A stretch of DNA of 64,000 nt from assembly GCF_028416595.1 (NCBI RefSeq), contig NZ_JAMQKC010000001.1:248001-312000 (forward strand). The letters are read 5' to 3'. The stretch comes from Aquibacillus salsiterrae (GTDB lineage Bacteria; Bacillota; Bacilli; Bacillales; Amphibacillaceae). Shown in pieces: positions 8,971 to 20,824 of this stretch (the first letter of the stretch is position 1; each line of letters starts with the position of its first letter). The translations under genes and the position numbers were made by a program. The notes beneath the pieces were generated by a model. It saw only the letters and a program-made list of their open reading frames with translations, made no database searches and was not told the origin of the DNA.

Positions 8971-10092
8971 TTAGTCGCCTTTAAATGCCTTTTTAACCCG
9001 TTGAAAAAATGACTCCTCATTTTCATCAGCAGGATGGTTGCCACTGATATCATTAAATTCGCGCAACAGTTCTTTTTGCCGTTCAGATAAATTGGTAGGT
9101 GTTATAACTCTGATTTTCACATGTTGGTCACCGTGGCCATAACCTCTAACATTTGGCGCACCTTTCCCTTTTAATCGGAAGGTTTTCCCTGTTTGGGTTC
9201 CGCTTGGAACTTTTAATTTGACCCGACCATGAACGGTTGGAATCTCAATTTCATCCCCAAGTGCTGCTTGGGTAAAGGTGATTGGCATCTCACAGAATAT
9301 ATGATCTCCTTCCCGTTGATAAAAATCATGCGGTCTAATTTGAATGACTACATATAAGTCACCAGCAGGACCACCATTTACCCCAGGCTCACCTTGCCCT
9401 GATACTCTAATTTGTTGACCTTCATCAATTCCAGCAGGGATATTGACATGGATTTTTTTCCGCTTTCTAACTTTTCCAGCACCGCCACACGTATCACATT
9501 TGTCTTCAATAATCTTGCCCGAACCTTGACAATAATGACACACGCGTTTATTGACAACACGTCCAAATGGGGTATTTTGTTCCATATTTAGTTGACCAGT
9601 ACCATTACAGTGACTACAAGTTTTAGGAGACGTTCCAGGTTTAGCACCTGAGCCATGGCACGTATTACATTCTTCCTCTTTAGGGATTTCGATGTCGGTT
9701 TCTTTTCCAAAGATTGCTTCTTCAAAATCCAACGTCATGGTGTACTGTAGATCTGCCCCTTGACGAGGTGCATTTGGGTCCCGACGACGTCCTCCGCCGA
9801 AAAACATATCAAAAATGTCTCCGAAGCCACCAAAGTCTTCCGCACCAAAGCCACCACCGAAGCCTTGACCTTGTGGACCAGCATGACCAAATTGATCATA
9901 TTGGGCACGTTTTTGTTCATTTCCAAGCACCTCGTATGCTTCTTTCGCTTCTTTAAACTTATCTGCAGCATCTTCTTCTTTGTTCACATCTGGATGATAT
10001 TTTCGTGCTAATTTCCGGTATGCTTTTTTAATTTCTTCTTTTGAGGCGTCTTTCGAAACACCTAATATCTCGTAATAGTCTCGTTTACTCAC
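8971..10092 (-). CDS. dnaJ: Chaperone DnaJ (Hsp40)
   Basis: 373 aa co-chaperone that stimulates DnaK ATPase and delivers substrates. The J domain spans residues 1-70 with HPD (KYHPDVN). A Gly/Phe-rich linker spans ~75-110. Four CxxCxGxG zinc repeats follow ([32 protein letters not shown]) at ~140-205, then the two beta-barrel substrate domains. The start is GTG with GGGAG about 11 bases upstream. A 330-base gap containing a terminator separates it from dnaK, so it may have its own promoter as well as read-through. Confidence 0.97.
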   Translation of the reverse strand: MSKRDYYEILGVSKDASKEEIKKAYRKLARKYHPDVNKEEDAADKFKEAKEAYEVLGNEQKRAQYDQFGHAGPQGQGFGGGFGAEDFGGFGDIFDMFFGGGRRRDPNAPRQGADLQYTMTLDFEEAIFGKETDIEIPKEEECNTCHGSGAKPGTSPKTCSHCNGTGQLNMEQNTPFGRVVNKRVCHYCQGSGKIIEDKCDTCGGAGKVRKRKKIHVNIPAGIDEGQQIRVSGQGEPGVNGGPAGDLYVVIQIRPHDFYQREGDHIFCEMPITFTQAALGDEIEIPTVHGRVKLKVPSGTQTGKTFRLKGKGAPNVRGYGHGDQHVKIRVITPTNLSERQKELLREFNDISGNHPADENEESFFQRVKKAFKGD

Positions 10093-10132
10093 TCTAAAAC
10101 CACTCTCCCGACTCTCTTTTCACATAGAGTAT

Positions 10133-10162
10133 ATGATAACACTGAACCTATTTTGATAGCAA
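10133..10162 (-). promoter_or_regulatory. Possible promoter of dnaJ
   Basis: Minus strand TTGCTA (10162-10157), 18-base spacer, TATCAT (10138-10133). Four and five of six bases match sigma-A consensus. It would allow dnaJ-prmA-rsmE-mtaB expression past the dnaK terminator. Confidence 0.4.
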
Positions 10163-10223
10163 ACATTTAGTTAGATTAGTTTAGCTTAGCTAGACAACCC
10201 ACAAGTAATAACACAACCGTTTT

Positions 10224-10338
10224 AAAGAAAAAAGCGAAATACAGAAGCTAGACATCTTCTTTAATTAGAACTTTCTAACCTGATAAGAAAAGCGCAGGGC
10301 GCCCGGAGCTAGACAGCTCTTGGATTTTTTTATACTTT
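10224..10338 (+). repeat. Two partial copies of the dispersed repeat family with terminator-like tail
   Basis: The first copy (10224-10262) contains AAAAAAGCGAAATACAG and AAGCTAGACATC. The second (10285-10338) has AAGAAAAGCGCAGGGCGCC. Its 34-base tail from GGAGCTAGACAG at 10305 to 10338 is identical to 20879-20912. The tail forms GAGCT-agac-AGCTC and then TTGGATTTTTTT, which resembles a small intrinsic terminator on the plus strand. Confidence 0.75.
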
Positions 10339-10352
10339 CTTTTCTTTTGAAG

Positions 10353-10391
10353 AAAAAAGTCAAAGTCAAGGGGATCCTGACTTTGACTTTT
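10353..10391 (-). terminator. Intrinsic terminator after dnaK
   Basis: AAAAGTCAAAGTCA (10355-10368) pairs perfectly with TGACTTTGACTTTT (10378-10391) across nine bases. On the minus strand it ends in TTTTTTC. The 14-bp stem lies 33 bases past the dnaK stop. Confidence 0.85.
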
Positions 10392-10423
10392 ATATTTAGT
10401 ATATAGTTGAGTTATTTCTTAAT

Positions 10424-12271
<1,848 letters not shown>

Positions 12272-12838
12272 TTACTGATTTACTTTTACCATTGCAGGGC
12301 GAATAACCCGATCTTTTAATGTATAACCTTTTTGAAGTTCTTCAACAACTACATTTGAATCGTAATTGTCGTCTTCTACTTGCATGACAGCCTGATGCAG
12401 GTGAGGATCAAAAGGTTCTCCCTCTGTTTTGATTGCCTCTACCCCTTCTTTTTGAAGTGCTTCTGTTAACTGTCGGTAGACCATTTTCATTCCATCTACA
12501 AAACTAGCAGCTGCATCATCCTTAATTTCAGCAGTTAATGCACGGTCAAAACTATCAACAACAGGTAATAATTCTGTTACTAGTGATTGGGATCGATATT
12601 TGCGATCGGCTTCTTTTTCTTTTTGTGTGCGTTTGCGAAAGTTGTCATATTCCGCCTGTAATCTTAACAATCGTTGATAGAGTTCCTCTTTTTCTTGTTT
12701 CACTGATTCTAATTCTACATTTAACTCATCTGAATGTTCTTCCTGCTGATTTAACTGATCATTGTCATCGACAAGTTCTTGTTCAACATCTTCCATTACT
12801 TCCTCTTGTTGGTCCTTGTTTAATTGATCTTTCTCCAC
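12272..12838 (-). CDS. grpE: Nucleotide exchange factor GrpE
   Basis: 188 aa. An acidic, disordered N-terminus (~1-40) precedes a long coiled-coil helix, then the C-terminal beta-domain with [11 protein letters not shown]. It releases ADP from DnaK. GTG at 12838 is chosen: GGGGGTG lies six bases upstream, overlapping the alternative GTG at 12847. The leader between hrcA and grpE carries two hairpins. Confidence 0.95.
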   Translation of the reverse strand: MEKDQLNKDQQEEVMEDVEQELVDDNDQLNQQEEHSDELNVELESVKQEKEELYQRLLRLQAEYDNFRKRTQKEKEADRKYRSQSLVTELLPVVDSFDRALTAEIKDDAAASFVDGMKMVYRQLTEALQKEGVEAIKTEGEPFDPHLHQAVMQVEDDNYDSNVVVEELQKGYTLKDRVIRPAMVKVNQ

Positions 12839-12888
12839 GATTGTCACCCCCTATAACTACTAAAGATTATAATAAAAATTTCATGCCT

Positions 12889-12912
12889 GACTATACCATA
12901 AAAGGTATAGTC
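12889..12912 (-). promoter_or_regulatory. Hairpin in the grpE leader, possible mRNA processing or stability element
   Basis: GACTATACC (12889-12897) pairs perfectly with GGTATAGTC (12904-12912) across six A/T bases, about 50 bases before the grpE start. In B. subtilis the dnaK-operon mRNA is cleaved in the hrcA-grpE gap, leaving a stabilising 5' stem-loop; this hairpin is in the matching place. That role is inferred. Confidence 0.45.
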
Positions 12913-12965
12913 TAGTAAATCAACAGCATGTCTGTTTTATACTCAATCGCCTCGACGGTCATTTT

Positions 12966-12996
12966 AGTAACCTGACACAGGACGTATCAGGTTACT
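12966..12996 (-). terminator. Hairpin after hrcA (attenuator-like)
   Basis: AGTAACCTGA (12966-12975) pairs with TCAGGTTACT (12987-12996), a 10-bp perfect stem with an 11-base loop. The minus-strand tail CTAAAATG is not U-rich, so this is a weak terminator or a processing signal rather than a full stop. Confidence 0.4.
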
Positions 12997-13071
12997 TATA
13001 TTTATAGGTGATAGATGTACTAGTTTCTCTATACAAGATTCCTTTAGTAACTATTCCCGTTTATCCACTAT

Positions 13072-14094
13072 TTAATACCAAGAATTAAATGTCTTCGAAA
13101 GTTGATTGGATAATACATTTAACAAGGATATGACCCGGGAATATTCCATTCTCTTTGGTCCTAACAAAGCAATTGTCCCCATTTGAACATCACCGAGTGA
13201 ATACGTCGCCGTAATTAAGCTACAATCTGCCATTTCCTCAATTTTGTTTTCATGACCTATCGAAACCTTAATTCCATCTGAGTTAGAACGTAGAATATTT
13301 GCCAGTTTATCTTCCCGTTCAATAACTGAATAAAGGGATCTTATTTTTTCGATATCTTTGAATTCAGGCTGCATCAATATGTTTGTCTTACCACCAACGT
13401 ATAGTTTGACAGGCTGTTCATCTAACAATGCTGCCTTTAAATATTGGTAGGCTTTATCAAGGTCACTAGTAAAGGTGTCGATAAGTTGAGCGATTTCCGT
13501 ATATAACTTTTCTTGAAGCTTAACAATTGGTACGTTTACTAATCTATCGTTTAGGATATTAACTAACTTTTCTAAATCTGATGGATGGATTTCTGTTGGA
13601 ACACTAAACGAACGATGTTCAACATGTCCAGTATTAGTAACTAATATAGCAACAGCGGTTGTATCGGAAAGACTAATAATTTGAATTTGCTTCAACTTCG
13701 TTTCGAACACTTCCGGACCTAATATGATAGACGTATAATTTGTTAAATCTGACAAAACTTTTGCAGACTTTTGAACGACCTGTTCAAATTCCACCATGCC
13801 TCTGTCAAATGTATGCTTAATCACTCGCATATCCGATGACGATAGGTGGAATGGCGATAACAAATGGTCAACATAAAAACGATACCCTTTCTCAGAAGGA
13901 ACACGTCCAGATGAGGAATGAGTCTTTTCAATATAACCCAAATCCTCCAAGTCAGCCATCTCATTACGGATTGTAGCAGAACTATACGAGACCCCATCCT
14001 TTTTAGATATCGCACGTGAACCAATTGGCTGTGCAGTCTGGATGAATTCATCAATAATGACTTGTAATACGAGCAATTGTCTATTCGTTAACAT
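13072..14094 (-). CDS. hrcA: Heat-inducible transcription repressor HrcA
   Basis: 340 aa. An N-terminal winged helix (MLTNRQLLVLQVIIDEF... SSATIRNEMADLE, ~1-75) binds CIRCE. The GAF-like dimerisation region and inserted domain follow. HrcA represses dnaK and groE operons, and its folding depends on GroE, so it senses chaperone load. AGAGGTGATCATCG precedes the ATG. A perfect CIRCE lies 16 bases upstream, so it controls itself and the following chaperone genes. Confidence 0.97.
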   Translation of the reverse strand: MLTNRQLLVLQVIIDEFIQTAQPIGSRAISKKDGVSYSSATIRNEMADLEDLGYIEKTHSSSGRVPSEKGYRFYVDHLLSPFHLSSSDMRVIKHTFDRGMVEFEQVVQKSAKVLSDLTNYTSIILGPEVFETKLKQIQIISLSDTTAVAILVTNTGHVEHRSFSVPTEIHPSDLEKLVNILNDRLVNVPIVKLQEKLYTEIAQLIDTFTSDLDKAYQYLKAALLDEQPVKLYVGGKTNILMQPEFKDIEKIRSLYSVIEREDKLANILRSNSDGIKVSIGHENKIEEMADCSLITATYSLGDVQMGTIALLGPKRMEYSRVISLLNVLSNQLSKTFNSWY

Positions 14095-14109
14095 CGATGA
14101 TCACCTCTG

Positions 14110-14136
14110 TTAGCACTCTTATCTGTCGAGTGCTAA
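14110..14136. promoter_or_regulatory. CIRCE operator
   Basis: TTAGCACTC (14110-14118), nine bases, GAGTGCTAA (14128-14136): a perfect inverted repeat equal to the CIRCE consensus. HrcA binding here blocks transcription of hrcA-grpE-dnaK and following genes. Confidence 0.98.
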
Positions 14137-14146
14137 ATCTAATAAT

Positions 14147-14175
14147 AAATTACCAAAAGCATTTCCGATTGTCAA
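14147..14175 (-). promoter_or_regulatory. Sigma-A promoter of the hrcA-dnaK operon
   Basis: Minus strand TTGACA (14175-14170), 17-base spacer, TAATTT (14152-14147). The -35 is perfect and the -10 weak. The predicted start falls at the edge of CIRCE, the normal arrangement. The -35 lies over the last codons of hemW. Confidence 0.7.
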
Positions 14176-15329
14176 TGCGAAAGCTTAAGAGAATCGTCAT
14201 CAAGTAAAAATTCTTGAAATACTTCGTTACCAAATAACTGTCCTTCTTCTGTTAGGGCAACGGTATCATCTGTTTCGTAAATCCAACCTCTTTCAACTAA
14301 TGTTCGTAACGCATCCCGATAAACGGATTCCAAGCGAAGACCATATCTCGATTGGAACTTCCGCTTTGACACACCCTTTATTTTACGTAACCCTAAAAAC
14401 ATTTCTTCCTCGATTCTTTCCTTTTTACCAACCTCATCTATGTGTAAAACGGGGCGACCATTTTCCATTGCTTTTTTCACATATGCCGGAAAGGGTCTCA
14501 CGTTAATTATTCTTTTTCCTGGTAAGTAACCATGCGCACCTGCTCCAAAGCCGAAATAAAAATCGTTGTTCCAATATGTTAAGTTATGTTTACTTTCCCA
14601 CCCCGGCTTTGCAAAGTTACTTATTTCATATTGAACCTTTCCATGTGCTTCCATTCTGTCTCTTAACAACTGAAACATTTCTGCCTCATCCTCTTCCTTC
14701 GGCTTTTGCAGCTTTCCCATCTGAAATCGTTGATAAAACACAGTCTTTGGTTCAATCTGTAACGAATAGGCTGAATAATGAGGTAAATTAAAGCTTAATG
14801 CTTCCTTTAACGTGCTATCAAAGTGCTCAACAGTTTGATTAGGCAGACTGTATATCAAGTCGATACTAACATTGGAAAGATTATGTTGTGCTAATGCATC
14901 TATGTTTTGATAAACATCTTTTATCCGGTGAAACCTTCCTAATTCCTCAAGCATTTGGTTATCAAAGACTTGAACCCCCATCGATATTCGATTAACACCG
15001 TATGCTTTTAACAATTTAATTTTTTCAACATTCAAATCGCCCGGGTTAGCTTCAAACGTATATTCTTCACAATCACTTACATTAAAGTATTGTGAAATAG
15101 TCTCAAGCAACGCTTTTAATTGACGATCATTTAAGGCAGTTGGTGTGCCTCCACCAACGAAAATGGTTTTAACAGCTTGTTTAGGCTCTTCTACATACGT
15201 TGACATTTCCTTTTGAAGTGCCTCAAGATATTCATCTGCCATCGCTTCATTGTAAAAAAACTTTGTGAAGTCACAATAATGACATAGGTGATGACAAAAT
15301 GGGATGTGAATGTAGACGGAAGAAACCAT
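14172..15329 (-). CDS. hemW: Radical SAM heme chaperone HemW (HemN-like)
   Basis: 385 aa. The N-terminal radical SAM domain has CxxxCxxC as CHHLCHYC at residues ~12-19, and FVGGGTPTAL for SAM binding. The C-terminal HemN_C domain holds NLTYWNNDFYFGFGAGAHG. HemW binds heme and hands it to respiratory proteins; it is not a true coproporphyrinogen dehydrogenase. It sits between lepA and hrcA, as in B. subtilis. Confidence 0.95.
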   Translation of the reverse strand: MVSSVYIHIPFCHHLCHYCDFTKFFYNEAMADEYLEALQKEMSTYVEEPKQAVKTIFVGGGTPTALNDRQLKALLETISQYFNVSDCEEYTFEANPGDLNVEKIKLLKAYGVNRISMGVQVFDNQMLEELGRFHRIKDVYQNIDALAQHNLSNVSIDLIYSLPNQTVEHFDSTLKEALSFNLPHYSAYSLQIEPKTVFYQRFQMGKLQKPKEEDEAEMFQLLRDRMEAHGKVQYEISNFAKPGWESKHNLTYWNNDFYFGFGAGAHGYLPGKRIINVRPFPAYVKKAMENGRPVLHIDEVGKKERIEEEMFLGLRKIKGVSKRKFQSRYGLRLESVYRDALRTLVERGWIYETDDTVALTEEGQLFGNEVFQEFLLDDDSLKLSH

Positions 15330-15393
15330 GATTTAACGCCCCTTTCATTTTCTGATTTGTTATTGTTAAAAATAAGAATTTTAGAATAACGAA

Positions 15394-15471
15394 AGTGCCT
15401 GATTTGTTCAAACCCACACCAAAACTAAAGAAAACATCTTTAGAACGTGTAACGGATTGAAATCAGGCACT
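15394..15471 (-). terminator. Long-loop hairpin after lepA
   Basis: AGTGCCTGATTT (15394-15405) pairs perfectly with AAATCAGGCACT (15460-15471). The minus-strand tail is TTCGTTATTCT. The loop is about 54 bases, long for an intrinsic terminator, so confidence is moderate. Confidence 0.5.
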
Positions 15472-15486
15472 ACATAACACTTTCTC

Positions 15487-17304
15487 TTACTTATCGTCAT
15501 CCATTTGTAAAACAGCCATAAATGCTTCTTGTGGGACTTCAACTGACCCAACCATCTTCATTCGTTTTTTACCTTCTTTTTGCTTCTCTAACAATTTCCG
15601 TTTACGAGAAATATCCCCACCATAACATTTGGATAAAACATTTTTTCGCATGGCTTTAATCGTAGATCTTGCCACAACCTTATTTCCAATGACAGCCTGA
15701 ACAGGAACCTCAAATTGTTGTCTTGGAATCAATGTTTTTAGCTTCTCTACTATCTGTTTTCCGCGTTCAAAAGAAAAATCTTTATGAACGATAAAGGAAA
15801 GGGCATCAATCGTTTCTCCGTTTAACCATATATCCATTTTAACCAATTTAGAAACCTTATAACCGATCATCTCATAATCAAATGATGCATAACCTTTTGT
15901 CTGTGATTTTAGTTGATCGAAAAAGTCATACACTATTTCCGATAATGGAATTTCATACACAACACTTACGCGATTATCATCTAGATACTGCATATCAATG
16001 AAGTCACCACGTTTTTTTTGACAAAGCTCCATAACAGGTCCAACAAAATCGTTTGGCACCATTACTTTTGCTTTTACATACGGTTCCTGAATTTCTTCGA
16101 TTTTTTGAGGATCAGGCATAAACGACGGATTGTCGATCGATTTCTCCGTTCCATCGGTCATAATAACTTTATAAATAACACTTGGTGCAGTTGTAATTAG
16201 ATCGATATTAAACTCTCGCTCAATTCGCTCTTGAACAATTTCCATGTGAAGTAAGCCCAAAAATCCACAGCGGAATCCAAAACCAAGTGCTTGCGACGTT
16301 TCTGCTTCATATTGTAGGGATGAATCATTAAGTTCCAATCGTTCTAACGCTTCTCTTAAATCGTTGTAGTTGTTTGCATCGACGGGATATAACCCACAGA
16401 ATACCATTGGATTTAAGCGACGGTAACCAGGTAACGCTTCTTTTGCAGGACGATTAGCATGGGTAACTGTATCCCCGACCCGAGTATCACCTACATTTTT
16501 AATGGATGCTGTTAGATATCCTACGTCACCAACTGTTAGCTCGTCTAGTGGAATCGGTTTTGGATTAAACACACCCACTTCATTAACTTCAAATTCCTTA
16601 CCAGTTGCCATCATTTTAATCTTATCTCCAACTTTTACCGAGCCTTCTTTGATACATACATAGGCAATAACGCCACGATACGAATCATAAAGAGAATCAA
16701 ATATGAGTGCTTTTAAGGGGGCTTCTGGGTCTCCAGCTGGTGGCGGAACTTTTTCAACAATCTGTTCTAATATCTCTTCAATTCCAATCCCCGCCTTGGC
16801 ACTTGCCAATACTGCTTCATCACCATCAATCCCGATAACATCTGTGATTTCATCTTTCACGCGGTCAGGGTCTGCACTTGGCAAATCAATTTTATTTATT
16901 ACGGGTATTATTTCTAAGTCATTGTCAAGTGCCAAGTATACATTTGCAAGCGTTTGGGCTTCAATCCCTTGGGCTGCATCAACGACAAGTATGGCCCCTT
17001 CACATGCAGCCAAACTTCTCGAAACCTCATAAGTAAAATCAACGTGCCCTGGGGTATCGATCAAATGAAAGATATATTCTTCTCCATTTTCACGCTGATA
17101 TTTTAATTGAACAGCATTTAATTTAATTGTAATTCCACGTTCTCTCTCTAAATCCATTGCATCCAAGAATTGCTCTTTCATTTCTCTAGATGTAAGAGCT
17201 TTTGTTTTTTCTAAAATGCGGTCAGCCAATGTTGATTTTCCATGGTCAATATGAGCTATGATTGAAAAATTACGTACATTACTCTGTTTTCTTCCTTTTG
17301 CCAA
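15487..17304 (-). CDS. lepA: Elongation factor 4 (LepA)
   Basis: 605 aa ribosome-associated GTPase. G1 is [13 protein letters not shown]3 is DTPGHVDF and G4 is NKIDLPSA. Domains II, III and V resemble EF-G, and the C-terminal LepA-specific domain ends in a basic stretch ([17 protein letters not shown]). It acts on initiating or stalled ribosomes. The start is TTG (17304) with AGGAG about nine bases upstream. The order yqxA-lepA-hemW-hrcA equals B. subtilis. Confidence 0.98.
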   Translation of the reverse strand: MAKGRKQSNVRNFSIIAHIDHGKSTLADRILEKTKALTSREMKEQFLDAMDLERERGITIKLNAVQLKYQRENGEEYIFHLIDTPGHVDFTYEVSRSLAACEGAILVVDAAQGIEAQTLANVYLALDNDLEIIPVINKIDLPSADPDRVKDEITDVIGIDGDEAVLASAKAGIGIEEILEQIVEKVPPPAGDPEAPLKALIFDSLYDSYRGVIAYVCIKEGSVKVGDKIKMMATGKEFEVNEVGVFNPKPIPLDELTVGDVGYLTASIKNVGDTRVGDTVTHANRPAKEALPGYRRLNPMVFCGLYPVDANNYNDLREALERLELNDSSLQYEAETSQALGFGFRCGFLGLLHMEIVQERIEREFNIDLITTAPSVIYKVIMTDGTEKSIDNPSFMPDPQKIEEIQEPYVKAKVMVPNDFVGPVMELCQKKRGDFIDMQYLDDNRVSVVYEIPLSEIVYDFFDQLKSQTKGYASFDYEMIGYKVSKLVKMDIWLNGETIDALSFIVHKDFSFERGKQIVEKLKTLIPRQQFEVPVQAVIGNKVVARSTIKAMRKNVLSKCYGGDISRKRKLLEKQKEGKKRMKMVGSVEVPQEAFMAVLQMDDDK

Positions 17305-17443
17305 TGGTGATCACTCCTATTTTTCGGGGCAACAATACTAGCATTGATTATAGCAGTCGTAACTAGGTTATTCAATATTGAATACTTTATCAGCAAAATC
17401 CTTACTACCGGTACATATACCGTTCGCAGTTTGCAGACAGTTA

Positions 17444-17472
17444 AAACGACTCAGTATAGACCTGAGCCGTTT
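17444..17472 (-). terminator. Hairpin terminator after yqxA
   Basis: AAACGACTCAG (17444-17454) pairs with CTGAGCCGTTT (17462-17472) with one mismatch. The minus-strand tail is TTTTAACTG. It separates the gpr-spoIIP-yqxA group from lepA. Confidence 0.6.
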
Positions 17473-17522
17473 AGGTAAACTGTGACTTTTTATAAGACAG
17501 ATTGCTTGTTAAGGAGGTTGTA

Positions 17523-17870
17523 TTAAAAGAAAGATTGCGTAAGTTGATATGCTGATTGTATCATTTTGTTGTAAAACCACTTAACACCATATTCCAAGTT
17601 TCCTGCTAGCGCTTGGGTGAAATGATTCGATTGAATGGCTTCATATTTTTCTTGTTTATCCCGTAAATCAACCTGTTGAATATTTTCACCCATTACTTTA
17701 ATTTCATATTGATCATCGCTAGATGCGTCAACTTCAATGGCATTATTAAAACTTTGTGGTGAATATCCCCTTGTATTTGCCACACCTTTATTTGCTCGGT
17801 CAATTCCAAATACTACTCCACCTAAAAACAATACAACCATCAATAAAAACATTGTCATTATACGTAACAT
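17523..17870 (-). CDS. yqxA: YqxA, DUF3679 family protein
   Basis: 115 aa. One N-terminal membrane segment (MLRIMTMFLLMVVLFLGGVVFGID) precedes a short soluble domain. This is the conserved small protein found between spoIIP and lepA in Bacillaceae; its function is unknown. ATG at 17870 is chosen because AGAGGTG lies six bases upstream; an upstream GTG overlaps that site. It starts 12 bases after the spoIIP stop, so the two are co-transcribed, which suggests but does not prove a sporulation link. Confidence 0.85.
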   Translation of the reverse strand: MLRIMTMFLLMVVLFLGGVVFGIDRANKGVANTRGYSPQSFNNAIEVDASSDDQYEIKVMGENIQQVDLRDKQEKYEAIQSNHFTQALAGNLEYGVKWFYNKMIQSAYQLTQSFF

Positions 17871-17881
17871 CACATTCACCT

Positions 17882-19063
17882 CTATGGATTCGCTTGTACT
17901 TTTTCTGCATCCCAGTAATAATCACTAAACACTTCAGCTAATGCATCAGCGGTTCGATATAACTCATCAAAAGAGTTATCTACCCCACCGATTTCAATTG
18001 TTATTGCGTTCGATGAAACATCCTGGTTGTAGACTCCATCTCGACCTGCTCCCTGGTACTTTTCAACACCCCTACTTAAACCAGGGTATTTATCCTCAAG
18101 CCGGTCATGTAGTTCGGAAGCTAGCTGGAAGTTTTTTTCGTAATTAGCATTGTTACCACCAATAACAAACATAATTTTGCCATACTCTTTTCCATCAATA
18201 GTTTTTGTAGTAAGCTTTCGACCTGAGCTGTCTCGGTGTAAATCAAAAACAAAGTCTAAGGATTTGTTACTCGCTAAAGCTTCCTCTACTATTGGTCTAG
18301 AAGCTTTATAAGAATCTGTATAATTCCAATTTTTCTCCACCAACAAATTCATTATGTCTGTTTTATCTACTTGGGTTCCTACTCCGTAATTTTCCAATGC
18401 TTCACCAAGTTTTTCACTTACCTTTGTTATATTCACTTCAGAGTGATAAGCATCATCCGCATTTTTAGCGTCTGGAAGAGAGGGTAGAAACGATTCCCGA
18501 TTATGGGAATTATAGATGAACACAACATCTCGGTCACCAGTTGTTTGGTTACTCGAATTCTGCTCACTTTCTTTATCATTAACCTCTTCTTCTGGCATCT
18601 GCGCTTCTCTATCCTTTAATACAGTGTCAAGTGGCGGGGTCGACTCATACGTAAGATTAGTATAATCGGTGCCCTCACCAGCAATTAATATTTTCCGGTC
18701 GTACGATTCAAATCCTGGTAGTTCCCTGCCCAATAAGCTTCTCGCATCATTAGGTTTGACACTTGTAGCCATTTGAAAAGCTACATCAGACCAGTCAATC
18801 GATTCGGTATTTTCAGGATATGCTCGTTCAAAAGACTTATTTTCCATACTCATCAGGTGTAAAAAGGATGATCCTTTAATTTGACTCGTCCAATCATTGA
18901 TTGTTGATGAAGATAATCGATATGCTGGTTGAATGGATGTTAATACACCTATAAAAATAAATAGTACACAGATTAGTAAAATCATCGCACTTGCTTTCTT
19001 GTATAATGGTTTCGATTGATTCATCAACCTGTTCATTGATGATAATTTATTCGTCAGTTTCAT
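17882..19063 (-). CDS. spoIIP: Stage II sporulation protein P (SpoIIP)
   Basis: 393 aa. A cytoplasmic N-terminus and one membrane segment (~24-47) precede the extracytoplasmic SpoIIP amidase/endopeptidase domain (~170-390). Zinc and catalytic histidines are expected in IYNSHNRES and FDLHRDSSG, and the glutamate in TIEIGGVDN. With SpoIID and SpoIIM it degrades septal peptidoglycan to drive engulfment of the forespore. AAAGGATGG precedes the ATG. It lies downstream of gpr, the B. subtilis order. I could not find a convincing sigma-E promoter. Confidence 0.97.
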   Translation of the reverse strand: MKLTNKLSSMNRLMNQSKPLYKKASAMILLICVLFIFIGVLTSIQPAYRLSSSTINDWTSQIKGSSFLHLMSMENKSFERAYPENTESIDWSDVAFQMATSVKPNDARSLLGRELPGFESYDRKILIAGEGTDYTNLTYESTPPLDTVLKDREAQMPEEEVNDKESEQNSSNQTTGDRDVVFIYNSHNRESFLPSLPDAKNADDAYHSEVNITKVSEKLGEALENYGVGTQVDKTDIMNLLVEKNWNYTDSYKASRPIVEEALASNKSLDFVFDLHRDSSGRKLTTKTIDGKEYGKIMFVIGGNNANYEKNFQLASELHDRLEDKYPGLSRGVEKYQGAGRDGVYNQDVSSNAITIEIGGVDNSFDELYRTADALAEVFSDYYWDAEKVQANP

Positions 19064-19261
19064 CGTTCCATCCTTTCTGAACCCTGTCTATCATTTCTAA
19101 TAGAATCTATGATAGAAAATCAGAAAGTAGAACGTGAAGTTTTCAAGAATAAATAAGAAAAATTCAAAAAATGATTCCAAAAGAAGTCGTCCATTGGTCT
19201 ATATCACCGCTACAGCGAACGAATATCCAGACTAATGAGCCGAGGACTGCCCTAATATGAC

Positions 19262-20356
19262 TTATCTAGTATAGTTACCAAAATTCTGGATGGTTACATT
19301 TTCATGTAACGCAGCATTTAGTCCTTCAGCAATAACATGTGCCATATCCTTCATAAACCCATCAACTTCTTTAGGTGTTACCATTAAATTATGACCTAGA
19401 GGTGTAAGAACTTCTTGAATTAATGATCTTTTTTCTTCTTCCGTTAATTCACCTACCATACCCAAAACCGCCTTCCTTTGCTCCTGACCTGGTAAATCAT
19501 CGTCGGTTAATTTTCTCGTACCAAACCGCATTCCTCCTGGTGTTAAAGCTTTTGAAGGATGATCCTTTTCTCTCCATTCTCTACCGAAGTGCTTTAATAA
19601 ATAATCAATCGTATCACTTGTAATTGTTACTGCATCAACAACAGTAGGTACACCAATAGCGATAACTGGTATCCCCAATGTATCCTTACTTAATTCTTTC
19701 CGCTTGTTCCCAACACCAGAGCCGGGGTGTATTCCTGAGTCTGATAATTGAATCGTTGCGTTTACCCGTTCAATTGAACGAGATGCTAGTGCGTCGATTG
19801 CAATAACAAAATCGGGTTTCGTTTTCTCAACAACTCCAAAAATGATGTCACTCGTTTCAATCCCCGTCACACCCATAACCCCTGGGGTCATAGCTGACAC
19901 AGGTCGATAGCCTTCTTCGACATGCTCGGGTTGAAGTTTAAATAAATGACTTGTCACTAATACCTTTTCCGCCGTCATCGGTCCTAGTGCATCAGGAGTT
20001 ACATTCCAATTTCCTAAGCCTACCACTAAGCATTTAGCATCCTTTGGTAAGTTACATTGCTTCATTAATTCGACAAGCTCTTTTGCAAGAAGCTTTGCAG
20101 TCTCTTCTTGTATTGTACTATCCTGTTTTTTTACTCCCTCTGAATGAATAGTAATGTAGTTTCCAGCTTTTTTATCTAATGACGCTGCACCTGTTTCATC
20201 AATTTGCACATAAGAAACTGTCATGTTATTCTCTTGTCTTTCTTTAATCGTTACCCCTTTAATTTCTTGTTCCTGAGATTTTTCCTTTTCAACAAACATA
20301 TCTTTAGCTTCAATCGCTAAATCCGTCCGAACCTGAAACTTGTTTTGTTCATCCAT
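19262..20356 (-). CDS. gpr: Germination protease GPR
   Basis: 364 aa aspartic-like endopeptidase that degrades small acid-soluble spore proteins at germination. The N-terminus [20 protein letters not shown] contains the pro-region and the expected autoprocessing site. Conserved segments include [14 protein letters not shown] and [10 protein letters not shown] choose the ATG at 20356, because AGGAGG lies 11 bases upstream and the length fits B. subtilis Gpr (368 aa). The upstream ATG at 20389 has no ribosome site. It diverges from rpsT as in B. subtilis. Confidence 0.96.
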   Translation of the reverse strand: MDEQNKFQVRTDLAIEAKDMFVEKEKSQEQEIKGVTIKERQENNMTVSYVQIDETGAASLDKKAGNYITIHSEGVKKQDSTIQEETAKLLAKELVELMKQCNLPKDAKCLVVGLGNWNVTPDALGPMTAEKVLVTSHLFKLQPEHVEEGYRPVSAMTPGVMGVTGIETSDIIFGVVEKTKPDFVIAIDALASRSIERVNATIQLSDSGIHPGSGVGNKRKELSKDTLGIPVIAIGVPTVVDAVTITSDTIDYLLKHFGREWREKDHPSKALTPGGMRFGTRKLTDDDLPGQEQRKAVLGMVGELTEEEKRSLIQEVLTPLGHNLMVTPKEVDGFMKDMAHVIAEGLNAALHENVTIQNFGNYTR

Positions 20357-20454
20357 ACTTAAAATTGCCTCCTTGCGTCTACTAATCATGCTTTTTAATA
20401 GGTTTACCGATTTTTTTGAAAATCATACTATACAGATGCACCATAGATTGCTAC

Positions 20455-20483
20455 TTGAAAACTTGTCCGCGCTTTGGTACAAT
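20455..20483 (+). promoter_or_regulatory. Sigma-A promoter of rpsT
   Basis: TTGAAA (20455-20460), 17-base spacer, TACAAT (20478-20483), five of six matches in each box. It is 50 bases before the rpsT start codon. Confidence 0.8.
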
Positions 20484-20532
20484 GTCTTTTGTTCCAATAT
20501 GTATTTTATGTTTTTCTTTGGAGGTGAAAAAA

Positions 20533-20799
20533 TTGGCAAATATTAAATCAGCAATCAAACGTGTTCGTGTTAACGAAGATCATCGTGCACAAAATATTTC
20601 AATTAAATCTGACATGCGTACACAAATTAAACGTGTTGAAACATTGGTTGAAAGTAATGATGTAGAAAATGCGAAAACAGCTCTTGTTTCTGCTATCGCA
20701 AAAATTGACAAAGCAGTCCAAAAAGGCATTATCCATAAAAATAAAGGTAACCGCCAAAAATCTCGTCTTACACAAATAGTTAACGGACTAAGCGCATAA
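20533..20799 (+). CDS. rpsT: 30S ribosomal protein S20
   Basis: 88 aa, starting xANIKSAIKRVRVNEDHRAQ and ending QIVNGLSA: standard S20, a helical bundle bound to 16S rRNA. The start is TTG with GGAGGTG six bases upstream; no in-frame ATG fits. A longer frame beginning at 20416 has no ribosome site. UUG starts are typical of rpsT and limit its translation in E. coli. It is monocistronic, with its own promoter and terminator. Confidence 0.97.
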   Translation: MANIKSAIKRVRVNEDHRAQNISIKSDMRTQIKRVETLVESNDVENAKTALVSAIAKIDKAVQKGIIHKNKGNRQKSRLTQIVNGLSA

Positions 20800-20824
20800 T
20801 TATCTTCGTCCTGACCAACAAGTA

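Larger units (their letters stand above)
10093..10423. other. dnaK-dnaJ intergenic region (331 bp)
   Basis: No gene fits here. Read from dnaK toward dnaJ on the minus strand, it holds the dnaK terminator (10353-10391), then two partial copies of the dispersed repeat family (10224-10262 and 10285-10338). A possible weak promoter for dnaJ lies at 10133-10162. Confidence 0.7.

Noticed and set aside
8865-9053. 62-codon minus-strand frame at the dnaJ-prmA junction
   Set aside because: A shadow of the dnaJ 3' end and of a dispersed repeat, without a ribosome site.
19064-19261. Sigma-E promoter for spoIIP
   Set aside because: No convincing -35/-10 pair was found; an inverted repeat TCTATCAT/ATGATAGA is present but has no known meaning here.
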